Source of the DNA: Alistipes sp. Marseille-P5061
Lineage (GTDB): Bacteria > Bacteroidota > Bacteroidia > Bacteroidales > Rikenellaceae
Direction of reading: 5' to 3'
NCBI RefSeq assembly: GCF_900290115.1
Contig: NZ_LT985750.1
Coordinates: forward strand, 226,948 to 290,947
DNA: 64,000 nt
Below the pieces are notes generated by a model. The model was not told the DNA's origin and did no database searches. It was given only the letters and a program-made list of their open reading frames with translations. Positions 7,691-16,335 of this stretch are shown here, piece by piece. Position 1 is the first letter of the stretch. The number at the start of each line of letters is the position of its first letter. The position numbers were made by a program, and so were the translations under genes.

Positions 7691-8389
7691 ATGTTCCGAC
7701 CCGAAGATATCCTCTACGAAGACAACCACCTGCTGGTGGTCAACAAGCATTGCGGCGACCTGGTGCAGCCCGACCCTTCGGGCGAGAGTGCGCTCGAGGA
7801 CCAAATCAAGGCCTACCTCAAGGTGCGCGACGCCAAGCCCGGCGCCGTCTTTCTGGGTGTGGTCCACCGCATCGACCGCCCGGTAAGCGGCGCGGTGCTC
7901 TTCGCCAAGAGCTCCAAGGCCCTCACGCGGCTCAACGAGATGCTCCGCCAGGGACGCATCCGCAAGAGCTACTGGGCGCTCACCGAGCAGACCCCCTCGC
8001 CCGAAGAGGGGGAGCTGCACCACTACATCGTGCGCGACGCCCGCAACAACCGCTCGCGGGCCTACGACGCCCCGAAGCCCGAGAGCAAGGAGGCGCTCCT
8101 GCGCTACCGGACCCTCGGCCGGGGAACCCATTATACGCTCGTCGAGGTCGAGCTGCTGACGGGCCGCCACCACCAGATTCGGGCACAGCTTGCCAAAATC
8201 GGCTGTCCGATTCGCGGCGACCTGAAGTACGGCGCCCGCCGCTCGAATCCCGACGGCGGCATCTCGCTCCACTCGCGGCGCGTCGCCTTCGAGCACCCGG
8301 TGCGTCACGAGGAGCTCGTCGTGACGGCCCCCGTGCCGGCAGGCGACAACCTGTGGCGCTACTTCGAAGAGCTTCACCCCGACGATTGA
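7691..8389 (+). CDS. RluA-family rRNA/tRNA pseudouridine synthase
   Basis: A 232-residue pseudouridine synthase. The RluA signature HRIDRPVSGAVLFAK holds the catalytic Asp62, and the later segments ELLTGRHHQIRAQL and GDLKYGA form the uridine-binding site. It has no N-terminal S4 domain, so it is a compact RluA-type enzyme; the modified uridine cannot be predicted. It is the middle gene of the cdd-rluA-dtd operon, with gaps of 7 and 9 nt. Confidence 0.9.
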   Translation: MFRPEDILYEDNHLLVVNKHCGDLVQPDPSGESALEDQIKAYLKVRDAKPGAVFLGVVHRIDRPVSGAVLFAKSSKALTRLNEMLRQGRIRKSYWALTEQTPSPEEGELHHYIVRDARNNRSRAYDAPKPESKEALLRYRTLGRGTHYTLVEVELLTGRHHQIRAQLAKIGCPIRGDLKYGARRSNPDGGISLHSRRVAFEHPVRHEELVVTAPVPAGDNLWRYFEELHPDD

Positions 8390-8398
8390 CCCGCAGCC

Positions 8399-8851
8399 AT
8401 GAGAGTACTGATTCAACGCGTCCGCAGCGCCTCGGTCACCATCGACGGGCAGCTGCACTCCTCCATCGGGGCGGGGCTGCTGCTCCTTGTGGGCATCACG
8501 GCCGACGACGGGGCGGAGGATATCGAATACCTGGCCGGAAAGGTGGTGCGGCTGCGGATTTTCGACGACGAGCGTGGGGTGATGAACCTCGACGTGGGGC
8601 AGGCGGGCGGCGACATCATGGTCGTCAGCCAGTTTACGCTCATGGCCTCGACGCGCAAGGGAAACCGCCCCTCCTACATCGCGGCAGCCCCCGAGCCTGT
8701 CTCGCGGCCGCTCTATGAGCGCTTTGTGGCGGCGGTCGAGGCGCTGACGGGCCGACGGGTGGCCACCGGAGTGTTCGGCGCCGACATGCAGGTGGCGCTG
8801 GTCAACGACGGTCCGGTGACCATCTGGATGGACTCCCGCCGGCGGGAGTAG
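8399..8851 (+). CDS. dtd: D-aminoacyl-tRNA deacylase
   Basis: A 150-residue homodimeric proofreading enzyme that hydrolyses D-aminoacyl-tRNA and glycyl-tRNA(Ala). The start MRVLIQRV, the SQFTLMAS motif (about 78-85) and NDGPVT (about 138-143), which carries the chiral-proofreading cis Gly-Pro, are all visible. Last gene of the operon. The 290-bp spacer after it holds no gene, only GC-rich sequence and then short CGACAAT-type repeats near 9055-9100. Confidence 0.95.
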   Translation: MRVLIQRVRSASVTIDGQLHSSIGAGLLLLVGITADDGAEDIEYLAGKVVRLRIFDDERGVMNLDVGQAGGDIMVVSQFTLMASTRKGNRPSYIAAAPEPVSRPLYERFVAAVEALTGRRVATGVFGADMQVALVNDGPVTIWMDSRRRE

Positions 8852-9141
8852 CCGTGCGGAGAGGAGCGCGGGGCGTGCGCAGAAAGACCTCGGAACGCTT
8901 TGCATGCAGGAGTGCGGAGGCGGCGGGGAAGCCGGAACCCGAAAGGAGACGCCTGGAACGCTGCCGGAAAGTGCCGGGGATGTTGGAAAAGCCGGGAATG
9001 CCCCCCCCCTGCCGGTGTGAGGCGGCGGGACGTCGGGCGCTCGGAACGGCACGGCGACAAACGACAAGACAACAAGACGACAATACGACAATACGACACA
9101 TGTCACGAATATCGAAAACCATTAACCGTTAAACATTTGCG

Positions 9142-10680
9142 ATGAAGAGATTTTTTACCCTGTTTGTGGCCGTGCTGGCGTGGGCCGCAATGTCGTGCAG
9201 CGACAAGGAGAGCTCGGAGCCCCGACTCGACCCGCCCTTCCAGGCGGTCTTCGTTTCGGACACGGGCGACAACGGAGCCCTGCTCTACGGCCGTTACGAC
9301 GGCGCCAGCGTGGGGCAGGTGAAGGCTGCCGGCTTTGCCTGCCGGCCCGCCGGAGGCTCGGAGAGCTATGTGGCCACCCCGGGCGACGAGTGGGACCAGA
9401 CACACGTGGTGTTGCAGCTCGACGGTCTGAAGTCGGGCTCCGAATATGAATTCTACTGCTACGTCGAGGCGGGCGGCATGCGCTACAACTCGCCCGTGGT
9501 CACCTTCCGGACCACCGGCACGCCGAGCGACGACCCCGACCCGGACGACCCCCAGGCCGAGGAGCCCCGCTTCGGAACCCCCTCCTTCACGGAGGTAGGC
9601 TCCTCGTCGGCGCAGCTGAGCTGCACCTACACCTACGCGGGTACGGAGTCGGTCAGCGAGGCCGGATTCTACTACCACACCTCGGGCAGCACGGCCGAGC
9701 AGAAGGTTGCCGCAGCCGGCGTCGCTTCGCCCGTCGCATGCCGGCTCGAGGGGCTTGCGGCCTCCACCGAGTACCTTGCGGCGGCCTATGTGGTGGTTGC
9801 CGGCCGCGAGTACCGCAGCCAGGAGGCGTCGTTCACCACCTCGGCGCAGAGCACGGGCGGAGGCTCGGCGGCCAAGTTCTCGGGTTGGCCCGAGCTGTTG
9901 GCCGAGGATGACTCGAACAGCGACTACTACTATGCCTACCACCTCTGTCCCGACCTGAAGACCTCCCGCGGCGACAAGGCGCGCAACTATACGGTCTGCT
10001 TCAGCGCCGAGCACCACTGCCCGGTGTGGGTCGCCGCCCCGCGTCACGAGTCCTACGAAGGTTCGGCCAACCGTACCAACGCCTACAAGGCCGACCCGGA
10101 CATCCCCGCCGACATCCAGTACTACAGCAAGTCGACGGGCGGCGGCTGCAACAAGGGCCACATGCTCGGCTCGGCCGAGCGCACCTGCACGAGCAGCGTC
10201 AACCGCCAGGTCTTCTACTACTCGAACATCGCGCCGCAGTACTCGAGCGGCTTCAACACCGGCGGCGGTGGCTGGAACATCCTCGAGGACTGGATTGACA
10301 CGAAGGTCTGCGCCGATACGACCTACCTGGTCATCGGTACCTACTTCGAGAAGTATACGGACCGCTACGGCAACTCCGCCTCGCCGAAGAAAATCTCGTT
10401 CGGCGACCGTGACGACGTCTCCTGCCCCACGATGTTCTACATCGCCGTGCTGCGGACCAAGTCGGGAAATACGAAAAAGTCGGTGGTCGAGTGTTCGGCC
10501 GACGAGCTGATGTGCGCCGTCTTCGTACGCTGCCACAACAACAACCTCAAGGGCAAGGCGGTTTCGGCGAAGGACATGATTTCGGTGCGTGAGCTCGAGC
10601 AGCTCACCGGCTTCGACTACTTCCCCAACGTGCCCAATGCACCGAAGGATACCTACAACCCCTCGGACTGGGGGCTCTGA
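9142..10680 (+). CDS. Secreted DNA/RNA non-specific endonuclease lipoprotein
   Basis: A 512-residue protein. The signal peptide ends at Cys19 (AMSC) followed by acidic residues, typical of Bacteroidetes lipoproteins sent to the cell surface. Residues about 35-125 and 145-230 form two fibronectin-type beta domains (each ends in a VTFRTT or ASFTTS strand), joined by an Asp/Pro linker. The C-terminal half is a ββα-metal (NUC1-type) nuclease: NKGHML with probable catalytic His340 in place of the usual DRGH, then YYSNIAPQ with the metal-binding Asn. I infer that it degrades extracellular or incoming nucleic acid. The ATG at 9142 follows an AT-rich leader. The radical SAM gene starts 4 nt after the stop. 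Confidence 0.85.
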   Translation: MKRFFTLFVAVLAWAAMSCSDKESSEPRLDPPFQAVFVSDTGDNGALLYGRYDGASVGQVKAAGFACRPAGGSESYVATPGDEWDQTHVVLQLDGLKSGSEYEFYCYVEAGGMRYNSPVVTFRTTGTPSDDPDPDDPQAEEPRFGTPSFTEVGSSSAQLSCTYTYAGTESVSEAGFYYHTSGSTAEQKVAAAGVASPVACRLEGLAASTEYLAAAYVVVAGREYRSQEASFTTSAQSTGGGSAAKFSGWPELLAEDDSNSDYYYAYHLCPDLKTSRGDKARNYTVCFSAEHHCPVWVAAPRHESYEGSANRTNAYKADPDIPADIQYYSKSTGGGCNKGHMLGSAERTCTSSVNRQVFYYSNIAPQYSSGFNTGGGGWNILEDWIDTKVCADTTYLVIGTYFEKYTDRYGNSASPKKISFGDRDDVSCPTMFYIAVLRTKSGNTKKSVVECSADELMCAVFVRCHNNNLKGKAVSAKDMISVRELEQLTGFDYFPNVPNAPKDTYNPSDWGL

Positions 10681-10684
10681 CGCC

Positions 10685-11683
10685 ATGACCTATCCCTGGG
10701 GAGACGACCGCAGGTTCAACTCCTATGCGGGCTACTTCCGCCGGCTCTTCGGCGGGCGGGTCCAGAAACTCTCCGTCGATGCGGGCTTCACCTGCCCCAA
10801 CCGCGACGGAACGCTCGGACGCGGGGGGTGTACGTTCTGTGACAACGGAGCGTTCACCCCTTCGTACTGCCGTTCCGCGAAGAGCATCACGCAGCAAATC
10901 GACGAGGGCATCGCCTTCCACGCCCGGCGCTACCGCTCGGCGGGGCGCTACCTGGTCTACTTCCAGTCCTACTCGAACACCTATGCGCCGCTCGAGCGGC
11001 TCCGGGCGCTCTACGGCGAGGCGCTGGCCCACCCGCAGGTGGCGGGCATCGTCGTGGGGACGCGTCCCGACTGCATCGACGAGGAGAAGCTTGACCTGCT
11101 GGCCGAGGTGGCGCGCGACCGCTACGTGGCCGTCGAGTACGGCATCGAGTCAACCTCGGACGAGACGCTGCGCGCTGTCCGCCGCGGCCACGACTTCGCC
11201 TGCGCCCGCCGTGCCGTGGAGCTCACCGCCCGGCGGGGGCTCCACGTCGGGGCGCACTTCATCCTCGGGCTCCCGGGCGAGAGCGACGAGATGCTGCTCC
11301 GCCAGGTCGGGACCATCAACTCGCTGCCGCTCACGACGGTCAAGTTCCACCAGCTGCAGCTCTTCCGCGGCACGGCCCTGGCCGCCGAGTACGACGCCGA
11401 CCCGACGCGCTTCCGCTTCTGGACCCCCGGGCAGTACATCGACCTCTTCGTCGAGGTGCTGCGCCGCCTGCGGCCCGACCTGGTGGTCGAACGCTTTGCC
11501 GGCGAGGCTCCTCCGCGCTACCACTACGGCCCCGGATGGGGACTCGTGCGCAACGAAACACTCTGGACGATGCTCGAAAAAAGATTGGAGGAGCTCGATG
11601 CATATCAAGGCGAAATTTTTATATCTTTGCAGGAAGAACGGGCTGCCGGGGATGTCTCTGCGCACCCTTCCCGCAACCCTTAA
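10685..11683 (+). CDS. TIGR01212-family radical SAM protein (YhcC-like)
   Basis: A 332-residue radical S-adenosylmethionine enzyme. The [4Fe-4S] ligands are Cys37, Cys49 and Cys52 (CPNRDGTLGRGGCTFC), the spacing seen in the YhcC family, and the SAM-binding 'YGIESTSDETL' and 'GLPGES' segments follow. The reaction is unknown in most members. The start at 10685 is only 4 nt after the nuclease stop and gives the normal N-terminus MTYPWGDDRRFNSYAGYF; upstream in-frame codons overlap the nuclease gene and are rejected. Confidence 0.87.
   Translation: MTYPWGDDRRFNSYAGYFRRLFGGRVQKLSVDAGFTCPNRDGTLGRGGCTFCDNGAFTPSYCRSAKSITQQIDEGIAFHARRYRSAGRYLVYFQSYSNTYAPLERLRALYGEALAHPQVAGIVVGTRPDCIDEEKLDLLAEVARDRYVAVEYGIESTSDETLRAVRRGHDFACARRAVELTARRGLHVGAHFILGLPGESDEMLLRQVGTINSLPLTTVKFHQLQLFRGTALAAEYDADPTRFRFWTPGQYIDLFVEVLRRLRPDLVVERFAGEAPPRYHYGPGWGLVRNETLWTMLEKRLEELDAYQGEIFISLQEERAAGDVSAHPSRNP
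11622..11629 (+). promoter_or_regulatory. Candidate -7 box for the yitT-family gene
   Basis: TATCTTTG in an AT-rich patch inside the end of the radical SAM gene, 67 nt before the yitT-family start. No good -33 element is seen. Confidence 0.5.
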
Positions 11684-11696
11684 AAAACTACCCGCC

Positions 11697-12590
11697 ATGA
11701 AAACCCTGCGTATCGAAAATCTCCTGCTCCATGTCAAGGAATACTTTCTGATGGCCCTCGGCATGATGCTCTACTCGTTCGGCTGGATTGGCTGCATCAT
11801 GCCGGCCCGTGGCGTGGGCGGCGGCGCGGCCGGTCTGTCGCTGGTGCTGTGCCATGCGCTCGAGCAGGTGGGCTTCCACATCCAGATTGGTACGATGGTC
11901 TTCATCCTCAATGCCGTGCTGCTGCTTATCGCGGGCTTCATCGTGGGGTGGAACTTCGGCGTGAAGACGATTTTCTGCGTGGTGGTCATCTCGCTGGGCA
12001 TGAACTTCTGGCAGGACGTGCTGCCCGAGGGTGACTTCCTCCATCTGGAGCGCATTCTGGCGGTGATTCTGGGCGGTATCCTGGCCGGCATCGGCATCGC
12101 GCTCTGCTTCGCGCAGGGCGGCTCGACGGGCGGCACGGACATCGTGGCGATGATCATCAACAAGTACCGGACGGTCAGCTACGGCAAAATCCTCATCTTT
12201 TCGGACTTCGTCATCATCGGCTCGTCGATGCTCGTGGGCTTCCACATCGACACGGTGATTTACGGTTACGTGATGACGGCCGTCGTCGGCTATACGGTCG
12301 ACATGATTATGGCGGGCAACCAGCAGTCGAGCCAGGTGCTCATCGTGACGCACGACTACGAGAAGATGGCCGACGCAATCGCCAACAACATTCACCGCGG
12401 CGTGACGCTCATCGACTCCGAGGGGTGGTACTCCAAGGAGAAGTCCAAGGTGGTGATGGTGGTCTGCCGCAAGCGCGAGACCTCCATGATTCTGAAGTTC
12501 GCCAAGACCATCGACCCCGACGCCTTCATGACCGTTGGTTCGGTGATGGGCGTCTACGGCAAGGGCTTCGAGGCGCTCAACAAACTCTGA
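11697..12590 (+). CDS. YitT family membrane protein (DUF2179)
   Basis: A 297-residue inner-membrane protein. About five or six hydrophobic segments occupy the first 200 residues (including MALGMMLYSFGWIGCIMPA, MVFILNAVLLLIAGFIVGWN and AVILGGILAGIGIALCFAQG) with the family GGSTGGTDIVAMIINK loop. The C-terminal 90 residues form a soluble DUF2179 domain. The biological role is unknown. The start at 11697 is the first in-frame ATG after the radical SAM stop with a normal N-terminus. The following 271-bp spacer holds no gene. Confidence 0.88.
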   Translation: MKTLRIENLLLHVKEYFLMALGMMLYSFGWIGCIMPARGVGGGAAGLSLVLCHALEQVGFHIQIGTMVFILNAVLLLIAGFIVGWNFGVKTIFCVVVISLGMNFWQDVLPEGDFLHLERILAVILGGILAGIGIALCFAQGGSTGGTDIVAMIINKYRTVSYGKILIFSDFVIIGSSMLVGFHIDTVIYGYVMTAVVGYTVDMIMAGNQQSSQVLIVTHDYEKMADAIANNIHRGVTLIDSEGWYSKEKSKVVMVVCRKRETSMILKFAKTIDPDAFMTVGSVMGVYGKGFEALNKL

Positions 12591-12861
12591 CCGAGGGCCG
12601 GGAGGTGTGAAGCCGAGGGGGCTGAGAGGCTGAGACCGAAGGGGCCGGAGGTCGCGAGACCGAGAGTCGGGAGGCTCTGCGCACCGTGCCGTCGGTTCGG
12701 GCGTTGGCCCGCCGCTGCCCGCAGCCCGGACGATAACCCCTTCCGCCGACTGCCGCTGCCCGTTGCAACCCATGCTCCGCAGCTGGTGCGTCGCACGACG
12801 CCGCGCCCCGCTTCGCGGAGCTTTGCTTTTGCTGTTACCATAACCTTTTGCTGAACATTCC

Positions 12862-15399
12862 GTGTCCCGGTTTGCCGATATCGTCCTTCCGCTGGCGCAA
12901 CCCGCCTACACCTTCGCCGTTCCCGAGGGGATGACCCTCGCCGAAGGGCAGGCCGTCCTGGTCCAGTTCGGCGCCAACCGCTACTATACGGGCATCGTCT
13001 GGCGGCTGCACGACCGCCGTCCCGACTTCCGGCGCATTAAGCCCGTGCTGCGCCCCTTGTACGGTGTCCAGCTGCTCGGCGAGGAGCAGCGCCGCTTCTG
13101 GGAATGGGTCGCCTCCTACTACATGTGCTCGCTGGGCGAGGTGATGCGCGTGGCGCTCCCCGCCCTGATGAAGCCGAGCGGCAGCTCCGAGGAGGAGTTC
13201 GCCGCCGGGGAGTTCCGTCCCCGCAGCGAGACCTGGTTCTCGCTCCGCGAGGAGTTCCGCTCGGAGGAGCGCCTCCACGAGCTCTTCGAGAAGCTGGGCC
13301 GCCGCGCCCCGCGCCAGTACGAGGCGCTGCTCGAAATCGTCGCGGCGCTGCTGCCCGACCCCCAAAATGCCGCCGGCACACCCGCCTCCGACAATGCTCT
13401 GGCGACGACCGCCGCCTGCTCCGATGCCACCTGCTCCGATGTCGTTCCGGAGGCCGCCGGCACACCCTCCGACACGGCCCCCATGGCGGCTGATGCCGCT
13501 TCGGCTCCTACCTCCGGCGACCCCTCCGAATCCTCCTCCGATGCCCCCTCCGAGGGTGGCACCTCCGCTTCCGACGCCTCCCTCTCCGCCTCTTGCGATG
13601 CGGAGGCCCTTCTGGCGGCGCCGCTGCCGCCCGAGGCTCTGGCGGGAGCCATTCTCCGCCGCCTGCTGGCGGCCGAGCGGCCGGTGCTCCACCAGCTCGA
13701 ACGCAAGGGGGTCATCCGCGCGGAGGAGCGCGAGCGACAGCCGGGCGCGGCGCAGGACGTGCGCTTCCGCCTGCCGACCCTCTCGCCCGCCCAGGGGCGC
13801 TGCCTGACCCAAATCCGCGAGCTCTTCGCCTCCCGGACAGGCGTGCTGCTGCACGGCGTCACGGGGTCGGGCAAGACCGAAATCTACATCCATCTGATTG
13901 CCGAGACGCTGCGCCGCGGCGACGACGTGCTGCTGCTCGTCCCCGAGATTGCCCTCACGGCGCAGCTGGTCGAGCGCATGGAGCGTATCTTCGGCAGCCG
14001 CGTGACGGTCTACCACTCGCGCCTTACGGAGCGCGCCCGCACGGAGACCTACCTGCGCCTCTGCCGCTCCGAGGGGGGCGAGTTCGTCGTGGGGGCCCGC
14101 TCGGCGCTCTTCCTGCCGCTGCGGCGGCTGCGGCTGGTGGTCGTCGACGAGGAGCACGACACGAGCTACAAGCAGTCCGACCCGGCGCCGCGCTACAATG
14201 CCCGCGACTGCGCCGTGGTGGCGGCCAGCCTCTTCGGGGGGCATGTGCTGCTGGGAAGCGCCACCCCTTCGCTCGAGACGTGGCTCAACGCTGCGCGGGG
14301 CAAGTACGGCAAGGTCGTGCTCGGGGAGCGCTACGGCGAGGCGCGCCCGCCCCGCATCGTCATCTCCGACACGCTGCGCGCCGTCAAGCGGGGCGAGCGC
14401 AAGGCGCACTTCAACAAACAGCTGCTCGACGCCATCGGCGAGCGGCTCGACAGGGGCGAGCAGGTGATGCTCTTCCAGAACCGGCGCGGCTTCTCGCCCT
14501 ACGTCGAGTGCCCCGAGTGCGGGTGGACGGCCCGCTGCCCCAACTGCAACGTGACGCTGACCTACCACCGGGGAGGCTCCTCCGAGCGCCTCGTCTGCCA
14601 CTACTGCGGCCATACGGAGGCCGTGCCGGTGAAGTGCCCCGCATGTCGGGTGACCGACCTGGCGCTGCGCGGCTTCGGCACCGAGAAGGTCGAGGAGGAG
14701 ATTGCCCGCCTCTTCCCCAGGGCGCGCGTGGCGCGGCTCGACCGTGACAGCGTCACCTCGGAGCGCGCCTTCCGGAGCATCGTCGCCGGCTTTGCCCGCC
14801 ACGACACGGACATTCTGGTCGGCACGCAGATGATTTCGAAGGGGTTCGACTTCGAAGGGGTCTCGCTCGTGGGCATCCTCAATGCCGACAATCTGGTCAA
14901 CAGCCCCGACTTCCGGGCCGCCGAGCGGGCCTTCCAGCTCATGACGCAGGTGGCCGGCCGCGCCGGGCGCCGCGCCGTGCCGGGCGAGGTCATCATCCAG
15001 ACCTCCGACCCCGCGTCGCCCGTCATCCGCCAGGTGGCCGCCTCGGACTACGAGGCAATGGCCCGCCAGCAGCTTGCCGAGCGGCACACCTTCTTCTACC
15101 CGCCCTACGCCCGTCTGGTGGCGCTGACGCTCCGCAACCGCGACCCCGAGCTGCTGCACCGCGGCGCGCGGGCGCTGGCCGAGGCGCTCCGCAGCCGTTT
15201 CGGCCGCCGGGTGCTGGGCCCCATGACGCCCCCCGTCGACCGCATCCGCGGCGAATATCTGGCCGGCGTGCTGCTCAAGGTCGAGAGCGGCGCCTCGTTC
15301 ACCCGCGCCCGCGAGGTGCTGCGCGAGGTGCTCGATGCCTTCGCCGCCGGGGAGGAGTTCCGCCGGATAAACCTTCAGTGCGATGTCGACCCTCAGTGA
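12862..15399 (+). CDS. priA: Primosomal protein N' (replication restart helicase PriA)
   Basis: An 845-residue 3'-5' superfamily 2 DNA helicase that reloads the replisome at stalled forks. The N-terminal DNA-binding domain is followed at about 165-250 by an Ala/Ser/Thr/Pro-rich low-complexity stretch not expected in PriA. Then come Walker A GVTGSGKTE (about 330-338), Walker B VVDEEHD (about 427) and the zinc-binding Cys pairs CPECGWTARCPNC and CHYCGH...CPAC (about 549-595). All catalytic parts are intact, so the insertion probably acts as a flexible linker. comF starts inside its last codons (17-nt overlap), so the two are translationally linked. Confidence 0.93.
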   Translation: MSRFADIVLPLAQPAYTFAVPEGMTLAEGQAVLVQFGANRYYTGIVWRLHDRRPDFRRIKPVLRPLYGVQLLGEEQRRFWEWVASYYMCSLGEVMRVALPALMKPSGSSEEEFAAGEFRPRSETWFSLREEFRSEERLHELFEKLGRRAPRQYEALLEIVAALLPDPQNAAGTPASDNALATTAACSDATCSDVVPEAAGTPSDTAPMAADAASAPTSGDPSESSSDAPSEGGTSASDASLSASCDAEALLAAPLPPEALAGAILRRLLAAERPVLHQLERKGVIRAEERERQPGAAQDVRFRLPTLSPAQGRCLTQIRELFASRTGVLLHGVTGSGKTEIYIHLIAETLRRGDDVLLLVPEIALTAQLVERMERIFGSRVTVYHSRLTERARTETYLRLCRSEGGEFVVGARSALFLPLRRLRLVVVDEEHDTSYKQSDPAPRYNARDCAVVAASLFGGHVLLGSATPSLETWLNAARGKYGKVVLGERYGEARPPRIVISDTLRAVKRGERKAHFNKQLLDAIGERLDRGEQVMLFQNRRGFSPYVECPECGWTARCPNCNVTLTYHRGGSSERLVCHYCGHTEAVPVKCPACRVTDLALRGFGTEKVEEEIARLFPRARVARLDRDSVTSERAFRSIVAGFARHDTDILVGTQMISKGFDFEGVSLVGILNADNLVNSPDFRAAERAFQLMTQVAGRAGRRAVPGEVIIQTSDPASPVIRQVAASDYEAMARQQLAERHTFFYPPYARLVALTLRNRDPELLHRGARALAEALRSRFGRRVLGPMTPPVDRIRGEYLAGVLLKVESGASFTRAREVLREVLDAFAAGEEFRRINLQCDVDPQ

Positions 15400-16105
15400 G
15401 CTGCTCGGCGATGTCTGGGCGCTGCTCTTCCCGCCCCGCTGCCCCGTCTGCGGCCGCATGATGACCGCCGGCGAGCGGACGGTCTGCACCCACTGCCGCG
15501 CCGCGGCCCCGCTGACGGGCTTCTGGCGCGAGGCCGACAATCCGCTCTTCCGCCGCTTCTGGGGGCTGCTCCCCGTCGAGCGCGCCTCGGGATTCATCTA
15601 CTACCGCCGCGGCAGCGGCTGGCGCGAGCTCATCCGTTCGTTCAAGTACCGCAGCGCGTGGCGCCTGGCCTACGAGATGGGGCGCTGGTATGGCCGCTGC
15701 CTGCGTGAAAGCGGCCTCTACGACGACGTCGAGGTGGTCGTACCCCTGCCGCTGCACCCCTTCAAGCGGATGCGGCGCGGGTACAACCAGTCGGAGTACA
15801 TCGCCGAGGGCATCGCCCGCGAACTGGGCGTCGGCGTCGACCGCCGCAGCGTCATCCGCTGCCGCAATACGGCCAGCCAGGCCCTCCAACCCCGCCGCGA
15901 ACGCTACGAGAATGTCCGCGACGCCTTTGCCGTCCGCCGTCCCGAGGCGCTGGCCGGCCGCCACGTGCTGCTGGTCGACGACGTCTTCACGACGGGCAAT
16001 ACGGTCATCTCGTGCGGCGGGGCGATTCTGCAGGCGGTGCCCGACTGCCGCCTGAGCGTGGCGGCGCTCGCCGTCTCGCACCACGAGCTGGGCATCCGCG
16101 ACTGA
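15383..16105 (+). CDS. comF: ComF family phosphoribosyltransferase-like protein
   Basis: A 240-residue protein with an N-terminal double zinc-knuckle (CPVCGR...CTHCRA) and a C-terminal type I phosphoribosyltransferase fold carrying the PRPP-binding motif LLVDDVFTTGNT. ComF proteins support DNA uptake and recombination in some bacteria; in Bacteroidetes the role is untested. It overlaps priA by 17 nt; coupling of comF to priA fits its proposed contact with PriA. Confidence 0.9.
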   Translation: MSTLSELLGDVWALLFPPRCPVCGRMMTAGERTVCTHCRAAAPLTGFWREADNPLFRRFWGLLPVERASGFIYYRRGSGWRELIRSFKYRSAWRLAYEMGRWYGRCLRESGLYDDVEVVVPLPLHPFKRMRRGYNQSEYIAEGIARELGVGVDRRSVIRCRNTASQALQPRRERYENVRDAFAVRRPEALAGRHVLLVDDVFTTGNTVISCGGAILQAVPDCRLSVAALAVSHHELGIRD

Positions 16106-16256
16106 CGCCCGCCGCGACATTCTCCGCGACATCCGCCACCTCCCTTTTCCGCCCCTTTTTGCCGCCGGAGGCCTCTGCCGCCCGCAACCGGGTGAGATTC
16201 AGCGCCGTAACGCCTTCGCGTACCGCCCCGCCGGGGAAAAACATCCGCTCCTCCGT

Positions 16257-16287
16257 TTTGAATTTTCGGCCCGAATCGTTACTTTTG
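16257..16287 (+). promoter_or_regulatory. Promoter of dnaB
   Basis: TTTG (16257-16260), 19 nt, TACTTTTG (16280-16287). The ATG is 49 nt past the -7 box. The rest of the 230-bp comF-dnaB spacer holds nothing recognisable. Confidence 0.8.
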
Positions 16288-16335
16288 GGGCGTTGAACAG
16301 GACGTATTGACCCCCACTTCCCACTACCGCACATC

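Noticed and set aside
12835..15597. A 920-codon open frame on the minus strand opposite priA
   Set aside because: It is antisense to an intact PriA with all motifs; its His/Arg/Gly/Ala-rich translation is typical of GC-driven shadows.
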